Assembly (NCBI GenBank): GCA_963922455.1
Contig: CAWUIO010000113.1
Span: forward strand, 1 to 20,457
DNA: 20,457 nucleotides
Source: CAWUIO01 sp963922455
Lineage (GTDB): Bacteria; Bacteroidota; Bacteroidia; Cytophagales; Microscillaceae
Reading direction: 5' to 3'
In this document: positions 1 to 7,390 of the stretch, in pieces
How positions within the stretch are numbered: the first letter of the stretch is position 1
Layout of the letters: each line of letters opens with the position of its first letter
Made by a program: the position numbers and the translations under genes
The notes under the pieces: generated by a model
The model's input: the letters and a program-made list of their open reading frames with translations, nothing else
What the model was told of the DNA's origin: nothing
Database searches by the model: none

Positions 1-57
1 CGCGCTGGCAGACATGTTCTCGTTTTAAGCCAAACTTGTAGCGCGGGCAAGCCCCAA
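1..57 (-). repeat. Edge-truncated copy of the dispersed three-way-junction repeat
   Basis: Read on the minus strand, a T run is followed by GGGGCTT and then by the first-hairpin arm CCCGCGC (plus positions 41-47). A loop of 35 bases (6-40) follows, and the window opens inside the matching 3' arm, of which five bases (1-5) are present and pair perfectly. The rest of the element lies outside the window. The 5' end matches the complete copies at 13689-13821 and 2195-2324 in layout, and its hairpin arm differs from both yet keeps complementarity. It sits downstream of the truncated esterase gene. The assignment rests on the 5' half only. Confidence 0.6.
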
Positions 58-120
58 AAAGTACTCCTCAAACTGACTATAGACTTGATTTATCCTACGC
101 TGCAATAAACTCTGTATTCA

Positions 121-696
121 TCAGTTATGGGGTAATGCGTAAACGAAAAAAACTCCCGCTAATATTTGTTCCTGAGAAGTGATTAACTTCTGACAAAGAG
201 TGAAGTTTTGAAAAAAACTCCACAAAGCTTGGCTTGCTAGGATATCTTCGTTGGTCTCTCCCGCCACAAGTTCCAAATCGGGTAGTTCGACTCCTGGCCA
301 GGTATGCCCCCCGCCATTTACTCGCAGGTGCCTTACTTCGGCCTGACAGCTACAGTCTTCAAATGAAAATTGACTGAGGGTAGAATTATCGTCGCTAACC
401 ACATCGGCCAACTCGAGGGTATCGCTGGATGAGAGGCAATTGTTATTCCCTTGCCAAAATCTTAAAAGGCTATCTGAGGACACAATATCGGGTACATCTC
501 CATCCATTGGTCCTCCTTGATAGGGCACAAGAAGATCTTCGGTGCCGGTTAGCATCATGGGGATAGCCCGGCCAGGATTACACTGTTGTATTTGGAAAAT
601 ATCTTGAGTAGCCCCGAGACTGGCCATGGCGGCAAGGGGAGCATTGCCTTCGCAAGCCAGTTTTTGGCTTAGGAAACCTCCGTTAATCGGGATTTG
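121..696 (-). pseudogene. 5'-truncated PHB depolymerase / feruloyl esterase-like (LpqC family) remnant
   Basis: The readable frame encodes the C-terminal half of a secreted alpha/beta hydrolase of the polyhydroxybutyrate depolymerase/feruloyl esterase group. GTEDLLVPYQGG carries the acid-residue loop and GGGHTWPG carries the catalytic His, both typical of this family. An ATG at 627 would give 168 residues, but the same frame stays homologous upstream of it: NGGFLSQKLACE, at 649-684, is the segment that normally follows the nucleophile in the G-x-S-N-G-G elbow. Just upstream the frame reads PI where the serine motif should be, and it meets a TAA at 697-699. Only about 38 bases then separate it from the stop of the upstream gene, so the N-terminal half is gone, probably by deletion. 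The fragment has no signal peptide and no nucleophile and should be inactive. Residual expression from the internal ATG cannot be excluded. Confidence 0.75.
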
Positions 697-734
697 TTAA
701 AATCTGACTTGGGATGTAAAAAATGCCATGAAAA

Positions 735-1982
735 TCAAGGCAAGGCCTCTACACGGGGCACTACATTGCCTTGCAGAAAACCATCCAAAAGTTCTACTTG
801 ATTTACAATACCACTAGAATCTCTTAAAAAGCGCATGCTAGCATCGCGGTCGTTTAAAAAGAATTGGTTTTGCGATTGAGGGTATAGCTCCATTCGAGCC
901 CCACCTAAATGTACAAAAAGACGACTACTTTTGCGGACTACCTCAAATCGCATAGCCTCATTCATGGCATAGGTCCCTTCATAATCGCCCAGAAATTTAG
1001 GATCTACTTTGACCACTTCCCGGGCTAGGGGTAATGGATACGCCTCCTCATCCAGAATACGTTGAATGCTTTCGGCCATTTCATCGGCGACGGGGTGTTT
1101 GTAATTACTTAAAATGATGAGGGTCCTGTTCTTTTCGGGGACGGCAACGAGGCAATAGTTGAAACCATCTTGGGGAGTATACGCGAATACATTTAGGGGC
1201 TTTTCCTCAGATTTGGAAAATGTAAGAAGGTCCTGCGCACTCGAATACAAGCAAGTATTTTGAAAATATACATCCTGATCTTCTTTTGGGGAAAGTTGAC
1301 GCTCCATTCCTTGACCTCGATAATTATGGTATAAGTAGCCCCGGGCTGGGTTTTTTGTATAGTTGTACCTGTGGGTAGAATGAAGGCCTAAATCTCCCAC
1401 ATACTTGCTAAGGATCTGCCCAAAAGGTTTTTTATGCACACTTTCCAATACCTGAATTACAAGTTCATAATCGAGCCCACTACCTCGTTTGGGGTCAGGG
1501 GCTTCTCGTTTTAGACGATTGGCTAAATTTACCACGCTCATTTCATTTTGCAGGTCATGGCTAGGTAGGCTTACTTGCCCAGGATACCCACTTCTATGCT
1601 CTAAAAGGTCCTGTATGCTCAGTGAATCTTCTAATTCTGGCAAATATTTTTGAACCGGATCTTCCAAAGCAATCAGCTTTTCCTGGGAGGCGCTTTCTAC
1701 CATATCCCGAATCAATAACTCACCCAAACGGTCAATTCTAAATTCGGTCTCTGGGCTAAAAGGAATCTCCTCCTCATAATTGGCAAGGCCAAAAGACTTG
1801 TTATAAATAACCGAGTCGGCATCTTCTATAAGGATGGTGCCATTGAAGCGGTTCAAATCGGCATACCTCAAGGCCAACTCTTCTATGGCCAAGATCTTAT
1901 TTTCCCAGGTGTTTTCCTCCTCGGGTGAGGATTGACAGGCTCCCAAAAATAGGAGCAGGGGGAAGAGATACGGGTATTTCAT
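735..1982 (-). CDS. Lipoprotein with serine beta-lactamase fold, catalytic motifs lost
   Basis: The 415-residue protein begins with a lipoprotein signal peptide (hydrophobic stretch ending LGAC, lipid-anchored Cys16) and an acidic linker. The body is recognisable as the beta-lactamase/class C penicillin-binding esterase family from FRI (81-83), DLLEHRSGYPG (125-135, usually LLTHTSG), CLYSSAQDLLTF (244-255) and LIILSN (288-293). A C-terminal beta domain follows (about 325-410). The active site is not conserved. The FRIGSxxK region reads FRIDRLGE, so nucleophile Ser and general-base Lys become Arg85 and Glu88; the YSN motif reads GSG (167-169); the HxG motif region reads AYT (267-269). Known members hydrolyse esters, peptides or lactams; this one is probably a non-catalytic surface or periplasmic binding protein. 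It is transcribed alone as far as the sequence shows. Family confidence is high; the inactivity is inferred from motif alignment by eye. Confidence 0.8.
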   Translation of the reverse strand: MKYPYLFPLLLFLGACQSSPEEENTWENKILAIEELALRYADLNRFNGTILIEDADSVIYNKSFGLANYEEEIPFSPETEFRIDRLGELLIRDMVESASQEKLIALEDPVQKYLPELEDSLSIQDLLEHRSGYPGQVSLPSHDLQNEMSVVNLANRLKREAPDPKRGSGLDYELVIQVLESVHKKPFGQILSKYVGDLGLHSTHRYNYTKNPARGYLYHNYRGQGMERQLSPKEDQDVYFQNTCLYSSAQDLLTFSKSEEKPLNVFAYTPQDGFNYCLVAVPEKNRTLIILSNYKHPVADEMAESIQRILDEEAYPLPLAREVVKVDPKFLGDYEGTYAMNEAMRFEVVRKSSRLFVHLGGARMELYPQSQNQFFLNDRDASMRFLRDSSGIVNQVELLDGFLQGNVVPRVEALP

Positions 1983-2194
1983 AACTAATAATTTAGTTCA
2001 CACCCAAATCAACTAAATTTTTAGTAATAAACCTCAATAATTTCTTAAAAAAGATGGCTGATTCTTCAAGGAATCCCGAATTATCCTAGAGACCCTTGTT
2101 CAGGGCTGGGGCCTGAAGTTTATCTCGTAATCTTCCATACCAAATCCTTCCTCAGATCACGACTTTGGGCCCATAATTTCCCCTGCATACTTTT

Positions 2195-2324
2195 GGGGCT
2201 GCCCCCGGCGATCAAGAATCTACGGATAGCCCATTTTGTAGCGCCGGGGTCGGGCTTTCGCTACTCGCTGCCTTTCCCCACGGGCCCCCACGAGCTCAAA
2301 CAGGCCGCTCTATCCCTCAGCCAA
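2195..2324 (+). repeat. Dispersed three-way-junction repeat, copy 1
   Basis: The copy has these parts: GGGGCTG at 2195-2201; first hairpin CCCCGGCG (2203-2210) paired with CGCCGGGG (2242-2249) around a 31-base loop; conserved TCGGGCTTTCGCTACTC (2250-2266); second hairpin GCTGCCT (2267-2273) with AGGCCGC (2302-2308, one T/C mismatch); ATCCCT; and closing arm CAGCC (2318-2322), which pairs with GGCTG (2197-2201). It lies between two minus-strand genes, so its conserved strand is antisense to both. An open frame of 70 codons across it (2193-2405) is a by-product of the GC-rich repeat and is not called as a gene. Confidence 0.8.
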
Positions 2325-2530
2325 ATTCTTAAGGCTAAGATATACTGTACCGAAAAGGCCCTGATCAAAAAGTCATGGTGGGATATAACTTTGCACTTTG
2401 CTTAGATGGGAAAGTTCAAAGGCCATTCGGGGGAATTTCAAGGAGGCGTGGCCTTAGCTAGCAAATATCAAAAGTAAATACATAGAAAAGTGCTTAGGAC
2501 TAGATTTCATGATTCAAAACTTGGTAAGCC
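2325..2530. other. Intergenic stretch with possible degraded coding remnants
   Basis: No intact gene is visible between repeat copy 1 and the hydrolase stop. A short plus-strand open stretch right after the repeat, about 2337-2405, reads EKALIKKSWWDIT, reminiscent of the kSWWDtvD segment of AlkD-type DNA alkylation repair proteins. It ends at once. A separate 23-codon frame at 2406-2477 follows. Both are too short to prove a remnant. The region may be the scar of a lost gene, but it could equally be non-coding. Confidence 0.2.
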
Positions 2531-3427
2531 TTAGGAAAGGGCCGAGGGCAAATTTTCAAAAAAATGCCCGTATAATTCTACCACGCGTTCAGGCACCTCC
2601 CAGGGGGGATAATGCCCTACTTCTTCAGGTATCCTCAAGATAGGAAATTGAGGCAACAATTCCTCCCAGCGTCTATTTAAAGCTGCTCCGGTTAAGGGGT
2701 CGGCATCGCCGTTAATTAATCCCAGAGGTACCCTAGACTGTTGCATGGCTGGTACCCAATCTTTACTTCGCTCGATCCTTTCTTTCAAATATTGAATAAC
2801 ATAGGGCACCCGTTTATGGCCTTGCTTAAAAGTAAGCAGTTGCCAAAAATCTTGCATTTCGGCCTCTCCCGGAATGTAGGCCGGCCCAAAAGTTTTTGAA
2901 AAATTCTTGACAAACATCGTATAAGGGGCCGGAAAGAGCCCACTAAGGTAGCGTCCGGGGGCGGTAAGTAAAAAACGCTGCATGGCTGTTGTATGGCATA
3001 CTTCGGGAAATAAACCTCCTCCAATAAAACAAATACTTTGGATTTCTAAATCGGATAGCTTCTCTTCTTGGCTACGGCACAATATCTCTTGGGCCGTAGA
3101 CACCCCATACGCGTGAGCCAAGATGTGGGTTTCTCGGATATTGAGCTGCTCAAGCAGTTCCAGCACTTGATTGGCCAAATCTAGGATAGAATAATGAAAG
3201 CCGGCCGGTTTGTCCGAAAAGCCAGACCCTAAAAAATCAGGAGCAATCAGCCTAAACTGGGTGCTTATGACATGCCAAACCTTCATCCAGCCCCAGGAAG
3301 CAGTTGGAAAACCGTGTAAAAGCAATAAGCAGGGGCCTTCTCCACCTTCTCTAACAAACCAATTACGGTCTTGTATTGTATAAGTCTTCCCTGATGCATG
3401 CCAGTCTTCTAAGGTAAATACACTCAT
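2531..3427 (-). CDS. MEST-like alpha/beta hydrolase with Ala at the nucleophile position
   Basis: This 298-residue cytosolic alpha/beta hydrolase resembles the MEST/PEG1 and haloalkane dehalogenase-like group. It has HGFPT (oxyanion region, 38-42), the strand-turn APDFLGSGFSDKP (62-74), GGLFPE (137-142), NGDADPLTG (acid loop, Asp241/Asp243) and GHYPPWEVPE with the probable catalytic His272. The nucleophile elbow, normally GHDxG or AHDYGD with Asp or Ser in the centre, reads AHAYG (104-108), so the expected nucleophile is Ala106. Unless another residue substitutes, the protein should not form the usual covalent intermediate. It is the last gene of a three-gene operon: its ATG overlaps the TGA of the paraoxonase-like gene (ATGA at 3424-3427), which suggests translational coupling. 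Substrate unknown. Confidence 0.85.
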   Translation of the reverse strand: MSVFTLEDWHASGKTYTIQDRNWFVREGGEGPCLLLLHGFPTASWGWMKVWHVISTQFRLIAPDFLGSGFSDKPAGFHYSILDLANQVLELLEQLNIRETHILAHAYGVSTAQEILCRSQEEKLSDLEIQSICFIGGGLFPEVCHTTAMQRFLLTAPGRYLSGLFPAPYTMFVKNFSKTFGPAYIPGEAEMQDFWQLLTFKQGHKRVPYVIQYLKERIERSKDWVPAMQQSRVPLGLINGDADPLTGAALNRRWEELLPQFPILRIPEEVGHYPPWEVPERVVELYGHFFENLPSALS

Positions 3428-4491
3428 GGTTGGGCTGGGTAGGGTAGGGTTAAGATTTCGGTTTTACAAAAAGCACCCAGAAACAATTTACCTCGATAGG
3501 GGAGGGCCACGCTTATTCCCGCGTGCAGTGTACCTGGGTCTTGATAAACCATCTGAATATTCCAAGCTTTTTTTTGGGTATCCATTTTAAAAATGGCACT
3601 GGGTGAGGGCTTTTTGGGGTTTTGGATATGAGCGGCTAGGGCTAACATATTACTCTGGGCGGCTGCCCAAAGATACCCTTGTCCGTCCCAGGCTAGGTTG
3701 TCAAGCCCATAATGTACAAATTGTTTATCAATAGGTTTTAAGCGCTCATCCTCCTGCCTTTGAAAACACTGTATATTCCCCCCAATAGTCTCGGCCACAT
3801 AAATTTCGTTTTCATTTTTCCCTCTAAGGATGCCATTGGGAAAGGCCAGCCCCCCCGCCACGGTATATGATTGCGTGGAGTCTACGTACAAGATAAAGCC
3901 GCCGTGCAGACCCAAGAAGGCATCCATTTGTTTGCCCCAGCCTTTGCCGTATTTGCTCACAACGCTTACCAGGGCTGCGTTGGGGCTTATAGCCACCACA
4001 TCATTGGGCCAGATAAGGGCTTTACTTCTTAGGGTTTGCTCGTGTACTAAACCGGGGCCTTGGGCCTCATCTTTAATCGTATACACCTCAATGCTTTGGC
4101 TAGCATCCGAACGATGATTGACCACAAAAAGCCGATGAGGTCCCTCACCCTCTGCCCAAAGACCTATTCCGTGGGGGTTAAAATCAAGTGGTTTCCGTAG
4201 AGCGATCGAGTGGACTGTTACGCCGCCTGACTCAAAAGAAAGAAACCCCAGACTACCAGAAGAGGGTGGGGGTGAATTGGGAGAACAATGTAAGCCAGAC
4301 GAGTACCATATGCCGCCACGGAGGGAATCTAGTTCCATATCTTCTGGTCCGGGTATTCCGGTAATAAACGCCAAACTATCGCTTGGAAAGGGGAGTTTGC
4401 TAGGATAGAAAGCCCCTAGCTCCGACAAACGCTTACCGATAAATAAAAGAACTAATATCCCAATTAGTATAAAAATTTTTCCTTTTGTCAT
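3424..4491 (-). CDS. Membrane-anchored paraoxonase/arylesterase-like beta-propeller
   Basis: The 355-residue protein starts with a hydrophobic segment (about 6-18) that looks like an uncleaved signal anchor, as in paraoxonases. A six-bladed propeller of the PON family follows. The residues that hold the two calcium ions and the catalytic histidines in PON1 all have visible counterparts: GPED (Glu50, Asp51), PHGIGLW (His107), VNH (His126), WPND (Asn163), FPNG (Asn219) and LDNLAWD (Asp264, Asn265). Members hydrolyse lactones, aryl esters or organophosphates; lactonase activity in the periplasm or at the outer face of the inner membrane is the likeliest role here. The start overlaps the TAA of the upstream SDR gene by one base, and the stop overlaps the start of the downstream hydrolase by four, so the three are almost surely one operon. 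Natural substrate unknown. Confidence 0.85.
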   Translation of the reverse strand: MTKGKIFILIGILVLLFIGKRLSELGAFYPSKLPFPSDSLAFITGIPGPEDMELDSLRGGIWYSSGLHCSPNSPPPSSGSLGFLSFESGGVTVHSIALRKPLDFNPHGIGLWAEGEGPHRLFVVNHRSDASQSIEVYTIKDEAQGPGLVHEQTLRSKALIWPNDVVAISPNAALVSVVSKYGKGWGKQMDAFLGLHGGFILYVDSTQSYTVAGGLAFPNGILRGKNENEIYVAETIGGNIQCFQRQEDERLKPIDKQFVHYGLDNLAWDGQGYLWAAAQSNMLALAAHIQNPKKPSPSAIFKMDTQKKAWNIQMVYQDPGTLHAGISVALPYRGKLFLGAFCKTEILTLPYPAQP

Positions 4492-5516
4492 TACACATCA
4501 TTTTCTTGAATCCACTGCGCGACATCCCAAATGGCTTTTTCTATGGGTATCGGTTGAATGCCTAACTCATCCCGCATGCGTCTATTATCAAATAGTAAAC
4601 GGGCTTTTGCCAAACGAACGCCTTCCCGGGAAGCCATGGGCGCTTTACCACTTACCCGATCAGACCAAAATTGGGCAACTTGAGCACTTACCTGAGCCAC
4701 CCAATAGGGGATTTTTTGGCTAGGCATGGGCTTTTGTGTACAGTGGGCCAATATTGTAAGAATTTCACTTAAACTTAAATTGGCATTTCCCAGAATAAAC
4801 CGTTCGCCTGCTTTTCCCCGTTGCATGGCCCGAATATGGCCCAGGGCCACGTCTTCGGCCGCAATCAAATTCAAGTGACACTCGAGGTAAGCCGGGGTTT
4901 TACCTTTCAGAAAGTCCCGGACCATGCGCGTAGGAGGGGTAAGGCTCCAATCCTGGGCTCCCATGGGAGTAGTGGGGTACACAATCACCAAAGGATCACC
5001 CGCCAGGGCCCGGCTTCTCACTTCCTTTTCGGTTTTCCACTTAGACCGGGTATAAGGCCCCGCCATTTCGTGCATATCCGGCAGGGCCGTCTCTTCATTA
5101 ATTAAATCCTGTGCGGGTTGCCGAAAATTCCCTAAAATTGCTTCTGTAGAGGTATAGACTATTTTCTGAACGGCAAATTCACGGGCTTTATCTAGGACAT
5201 GTAGCGTTCCTTCATAATTTACCTGATCAAAAGCTCTGGGGTCTTTTGCCCAAAGATGGGGTATCGCAGCCAAATGATAGACCTCCTCAACCCCAATCAT
5301 CGCCGTATGCACGGCAGTTGGGTCCAAAATTGAGCCTTCTTTTGTTTCTAAATTATCCAAGGTGTCCACTTTCTCTTGTAAGAAGGGAAAAAAATAAGGG
5401 TCCGGTTTTTTGAGATCCAAACTTCTTACCCAATAGCCTTGATGAAGCAGTGACCGGACGAGGTATCGTCCGAGAAAGCCTAAACCACCTGTGACCAGTA
5501 CTCGTTTTTGGGGCAT
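4491..5516 (-). CDS. HpnA-like extended SDR (NAD-dependent epimerase/dehydratase family)
   Basis: This is an extended short-chain dehydrogenase with a Rossmann motif VLVTGGLGFLG close to the start, LAAIPHLWAKDP, the active-site YTRSK (Tyr-x-x-x-Lys), and the block PTTPMGAQDWSLTPPTRMV with GHIRAMQRGKAGERFILGN. That block closely follows hopanoid-associated sugar epimerase HpnA and dihydroflavonol-reductase-like enzymes. I chose the ATG at 5516, which puts MPQKRVLVTGG directly at the N-terminus. An in-frame ATG at 5570 would add 18 basic residues with no family counterpart. The enzyme is expected to oxidise, reduce or epimerise a sugar, sterol-like or polyketide substrate with NAD(P). It is first in the operon with the paraoxonase-like and hydrolase genes (one-base overlap) and is divergent from the sulfotransferase. 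No hopanoid genes are in view, so the HpnA likeness does not establish the pathway. Confidence 0.8.
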   Translation of the reverse strand: MPQKRVLVTGGLGFLGRYLVRSLLHQGYWVRSLDLKKPDPYFFPFLQEKVDTLDNLETKEGSILDPTAVHTAMIGVEEVYHLAAIPHLWAKDPRAFDQVNYEGTLHVLDKAREFAVQKIVYTSTEAILGNFRQPAQDLINEETALPDMHEMAGPYTRSKWKTEKEVRSRALAGDPLVIVYPTTPMGAQDWSLTPPTRMVRDFLKGKTPAYLECHLNLIAAEDVALGHIRAMQRGKAGERFILGNANLSLSEILTILAHCTQKPMPSQKIPYWVAQVSAQVAQFWSDRVSGKAPMASREGVRLAKARLLFDNRRMRDELGIQPIPIEKAIWDVAQWIQENDV

Positions 5517-5613
5517 AGCTAGGTTTTTTTGTAAAATTAGGGACAATTTTAGAGTTTTTTTCGCTCTCATGAAAAACTGCCCTAAATTGCCCCGCTAAAT
5601 TGTAGCACAGACC

Positions 5614-6732
5614 ATGAAATCGAAAGAACAACATTCCTCAGAAAAAGCCCAGCGTGTTTCTCACCCGCTGTATGGGAGTACTTTACGTAACTTACTTCGG
5701 GTTTTATGGAAATATGGCCCGGTACCTACCCGCAAATGGCCCCAAGTGTTAGCCGCCTTGGGCTCGGCCACTGCCCGCTCTCCCATCACCTTGCTGGAAA
5801 GCCTAAGCAGCCCCCAAACGTTTAGAAAAATGCCCCCCATGCCTCATCCGGTATTTATTGTGGGACACTGGCGAAGTGGCACGACCCACTTGGGCAATGT
5901 GTTAAGCAAATCTCCGCAATTTGGCTACGTTTCCCCCATTGCTAGTGGATTACCCGGAGAATTGCTAACCCTAGGCCGTTATTTTCGCAAATCCCTGGAA
6001 AAAACCTTGCCTTCTGACCGCTTAATAGATCGGGTACCGGTCACGCCCGAATCTCCTCAGGAAGATGAGTTTGGTATTGCCAATATGTTTCCCATTTCTT
6101 TTTTACACGGCCTGTACTTCCCCAAGCATTTCAAAGAGGCATTTACTAGGGGCGTATTTATAGACAAAAATTCTGATGCCGAGATCCAAGCCTGGGAAAA
6201 AGCTTTTGTCAAATACCTCCGTAAAGTATATGTTGATCAGGGACACAAACAATTGATCATTCGGAACCCCGCCTATACCACCCGTTTGGAACGGATAAAA
6301 AAAGTATTCCCGGGGGCTAAGTTTATCCACATTCACCGGAATCCCTACCGCGTGTTTCCTTCTATGCAAAACTACTTTAAAAAGCTATTACCGGCACTCG
6401 CCTGGCAATCTTATGAGCATTTGGACTTAGATTCTTTCATTTTGGCCAATTATACGCACATGATGGAAGAATTATTCAGGCAAAGTGCCGTCCTGGCCCC
6501 AGCAGATTTTATAGAGATTAGTTTTGAAAAACTAGAGGAGAACCCCTTAGAGGTATTAGAAAAGGTATATAAACAATTACAACTGGCAAATTTTGAGAAT
6601 GCCCTGCCTTCTTTTGAAGCCTATCTTAAGAGTATACAAAATTATAAAAAAAATGCCTATCAAGTCAAAGAGCTAAACCAAAGGGTAAAAACGGAATGGG
6701 CACCGTATATTGAGCGTTGGGGCTATGCCTGA
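5614..6732 (+). CDS. PAPS-dependent sulfotransferase family protein
   Basis: The 372-residue protein has the sulfotransferase P-loop-like 5'-phosphosulfate site IVGHWRSGTTH (82-92) and the 3'-phosphate site RNPYRVFPS (242-250) following KVFPGAKFIHIH. Those are the two PAPS-binding elements of the Sulfotransfer_3-type family. The sequence ELLTLGRYF and the long insertion to about 200 are typical of the bacterial and plant/algal members that act on small molecules, lipids or carbohydrates. It should transfer a sulfuryl group from PAPS to a hydroxyl or amine, but the acceptor cannot be read from the sequence. It is divergently transcribed from the SDR-paraoxonase-hydrolase operon across about 100 bases, so the two units may serve one pathway, such as a modified lipid or secondary metabolite. 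No PAPS synthesis genes are nearby. Confidence 0.85.
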   Translation: MKSKEQHSSEKAQRVSHPLYGSTLRNLLRVLWKYGPVPTRKWPQVLAALGSATARSPITLLESLSSPQTFRKMPPMPHPVFIVGHWRSGTTHLGNVLSKSPQFGYVSPIASGLPGELLTLGRYFRKSLEKTLPSDRLIDRVPVTPESPQEDEFGIANMFPISFLHGLYFPKHFKEAFTRGVFIDKNSDAEIQAWEKAFVKYLRKVYVDQGHKQLIIRNPAYTTRLERIKKVFPGAKFIHIHRNPYRVFPSMQNYFKKLLPALAWQSYEHLDLDSFILANYTHMMEELFRQSAVLAPADFIEISFEKLEENPLEVLEKVYKQLQLANFENALPSFEAYLKSIQNYKKNAYQVKELNQRVKTEWAPYIERWGYA

Positions 6733-6774
6733 GTGCATCCTTGTCTCACTTTTCTTCTTATAAAAATTCTGGAG

Positions 6775-6795
6775 GGGCTTCCCCGCGCAAGAGAG
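6775..6795 (+). repeat. 5' fragment of the dispersed repeat
   Basis: AGGGGCTTCCCCGCGC is identical to the first bases of repeat copy 3 (13688-13703), and AAGA follows one base later in copy 3. The rest of the element, including the TCGGGCT core, is missing. The fragment ends a few bases before the stop of the truncated secreted-protein gene at 6801-7181, so it may mark a deletion junction. Confidence 0.45.
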
Positions 6796-6800
6796 ATTTC

Positions 6801-7181
6801 CTATATTGTGGCCCCAGCTAGTAATAAAGTATCGGGGCGTATCGGTAAGCCTTGATAATCTCTTTGAAAAATGAAGGAGTTTAGGGAAGGCACCCTGGAG
6901 TTGGGAGCTGGCATTTGGAAGTCTAAAGCCCACTGGGCGGCATAATTATTCTTATGCCAAACCTGACCTTGACGGGGGTCTGAATTTTCGCCCCAGTAGC
7001 TATTTCCAGCAAATAATTCTCCTTTGTGAGATATGATGTGCATGATCTCAGTGCCCGTTAAATTTTGGCCTAAGGAATCTTGGTAAGGAAGGTTTACTTC
7101 CTGGGACCATTGAAAATTTACTTGGCCCCAAGAAGGTGTACTCATCACAAAACATATAAAAACACATATAAGTCTAGGCAT
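6801..7181 (-). pseudogene. 3'-truncated secreted protein, probable beta-propeller N-terminus
   Basis: The frame encodes 126 residues. A signal peptide MPRLICVFICFVMSTPSWG (cleavage likely before Gln20) is followed by a mature part containing MHIISHKGELFAGNSYW, GQVWHKNN and a final LLLAGAT. Keyword-like pieces such as 'k...gkLYAGN.yW', 'Q.....W' and 'LLLA.AT' resemble the first blade of secreted propeller proteins several hundred residues long, but I do not recognise a named family. The frame stops just after LLLAGATI, in mid-fold, 5-25 bases before a fragment of the dispersed repeat, and on its 5' side a complete repeat copy begins about 80 bases away. It is therefore most likely the N-terminal remnant of a larger gene cut by a repeat-associated deletion. 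A genuine small secreted protein is the alternative. Confidence 0.55.
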
Positions 7182-7262
7182 AAGGCTTACATTTTTTCTT
7201 CCATAGACACTCTTAAACGGGGATGGTTTAATAGGTTAGCCCTAATCTCATCACGTTTATTC

Positions 7263-7390
7263 TTGGCGGAGGGATAGAGCGGCCTGTTTGAGCTCGTAAG
7301 GGCCTTGCGGGGAAAGGCAGCGAGTAGCGAAAGCCCGACCTGGGGGTTCATGCCGTAGTGAAACGGAGGATGAACCCCCAGGGCCGCCCC
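7263..7390 (-). repeat. Dispersed three-way-junction repeat, copy 2
   Basis: Read on the minus strand: GGGGCGG; a 13-bp perfect hairpin (plus 7339-7351 with 7370-7382, arms CCTGGGGGTTCAT/ATGAACCCCCAGG) around an 18-base loop that itself contains CCGT/ACGG; the conserved TCGGGCTTTCGCTACTC core; the second hairpin; ATCCCT; and closing arm CCGCC (plus 7265-7269), which pairs with GGCGG (plus 7384-7388). Its conserved core is nearly identical to copies 1 and 3, while its closing stem and first hairpin are entirely different in sequence. It begins directly at the end of the T run of the glycosyltransferase terminator. Confidence 0.8.

Noticed and set aside
2195..2324. Cis-regulatory riboswitch interpretation of the repeat
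   Set aside because: Copies lie antisense to genes, after terminators, in divergent gaps and near pseudogenes, with no shared downstream gene.
2193..2405. A 70-codon plus-strand open frame
   Set aside because: It runs through repeat copy 1; the same core recurs at 7263-7390 and 13689-13821 without a conserved frame, so it is not a gene.
4491..5570. Firm naming of the SDR as hopanoid biosynthesis gene hpnA
   Set aside because: Similarity to HpnA is visible, but no other hopanoid gene is in the window and related SDRs serve many pathways.
5353..5634. A 93-codon minus-strand frame overlapping the SDR start
   Set aside because: It overlaps the SDR gene in another frame; the SDR frame has clear Rossmann and YxxxK motifs.
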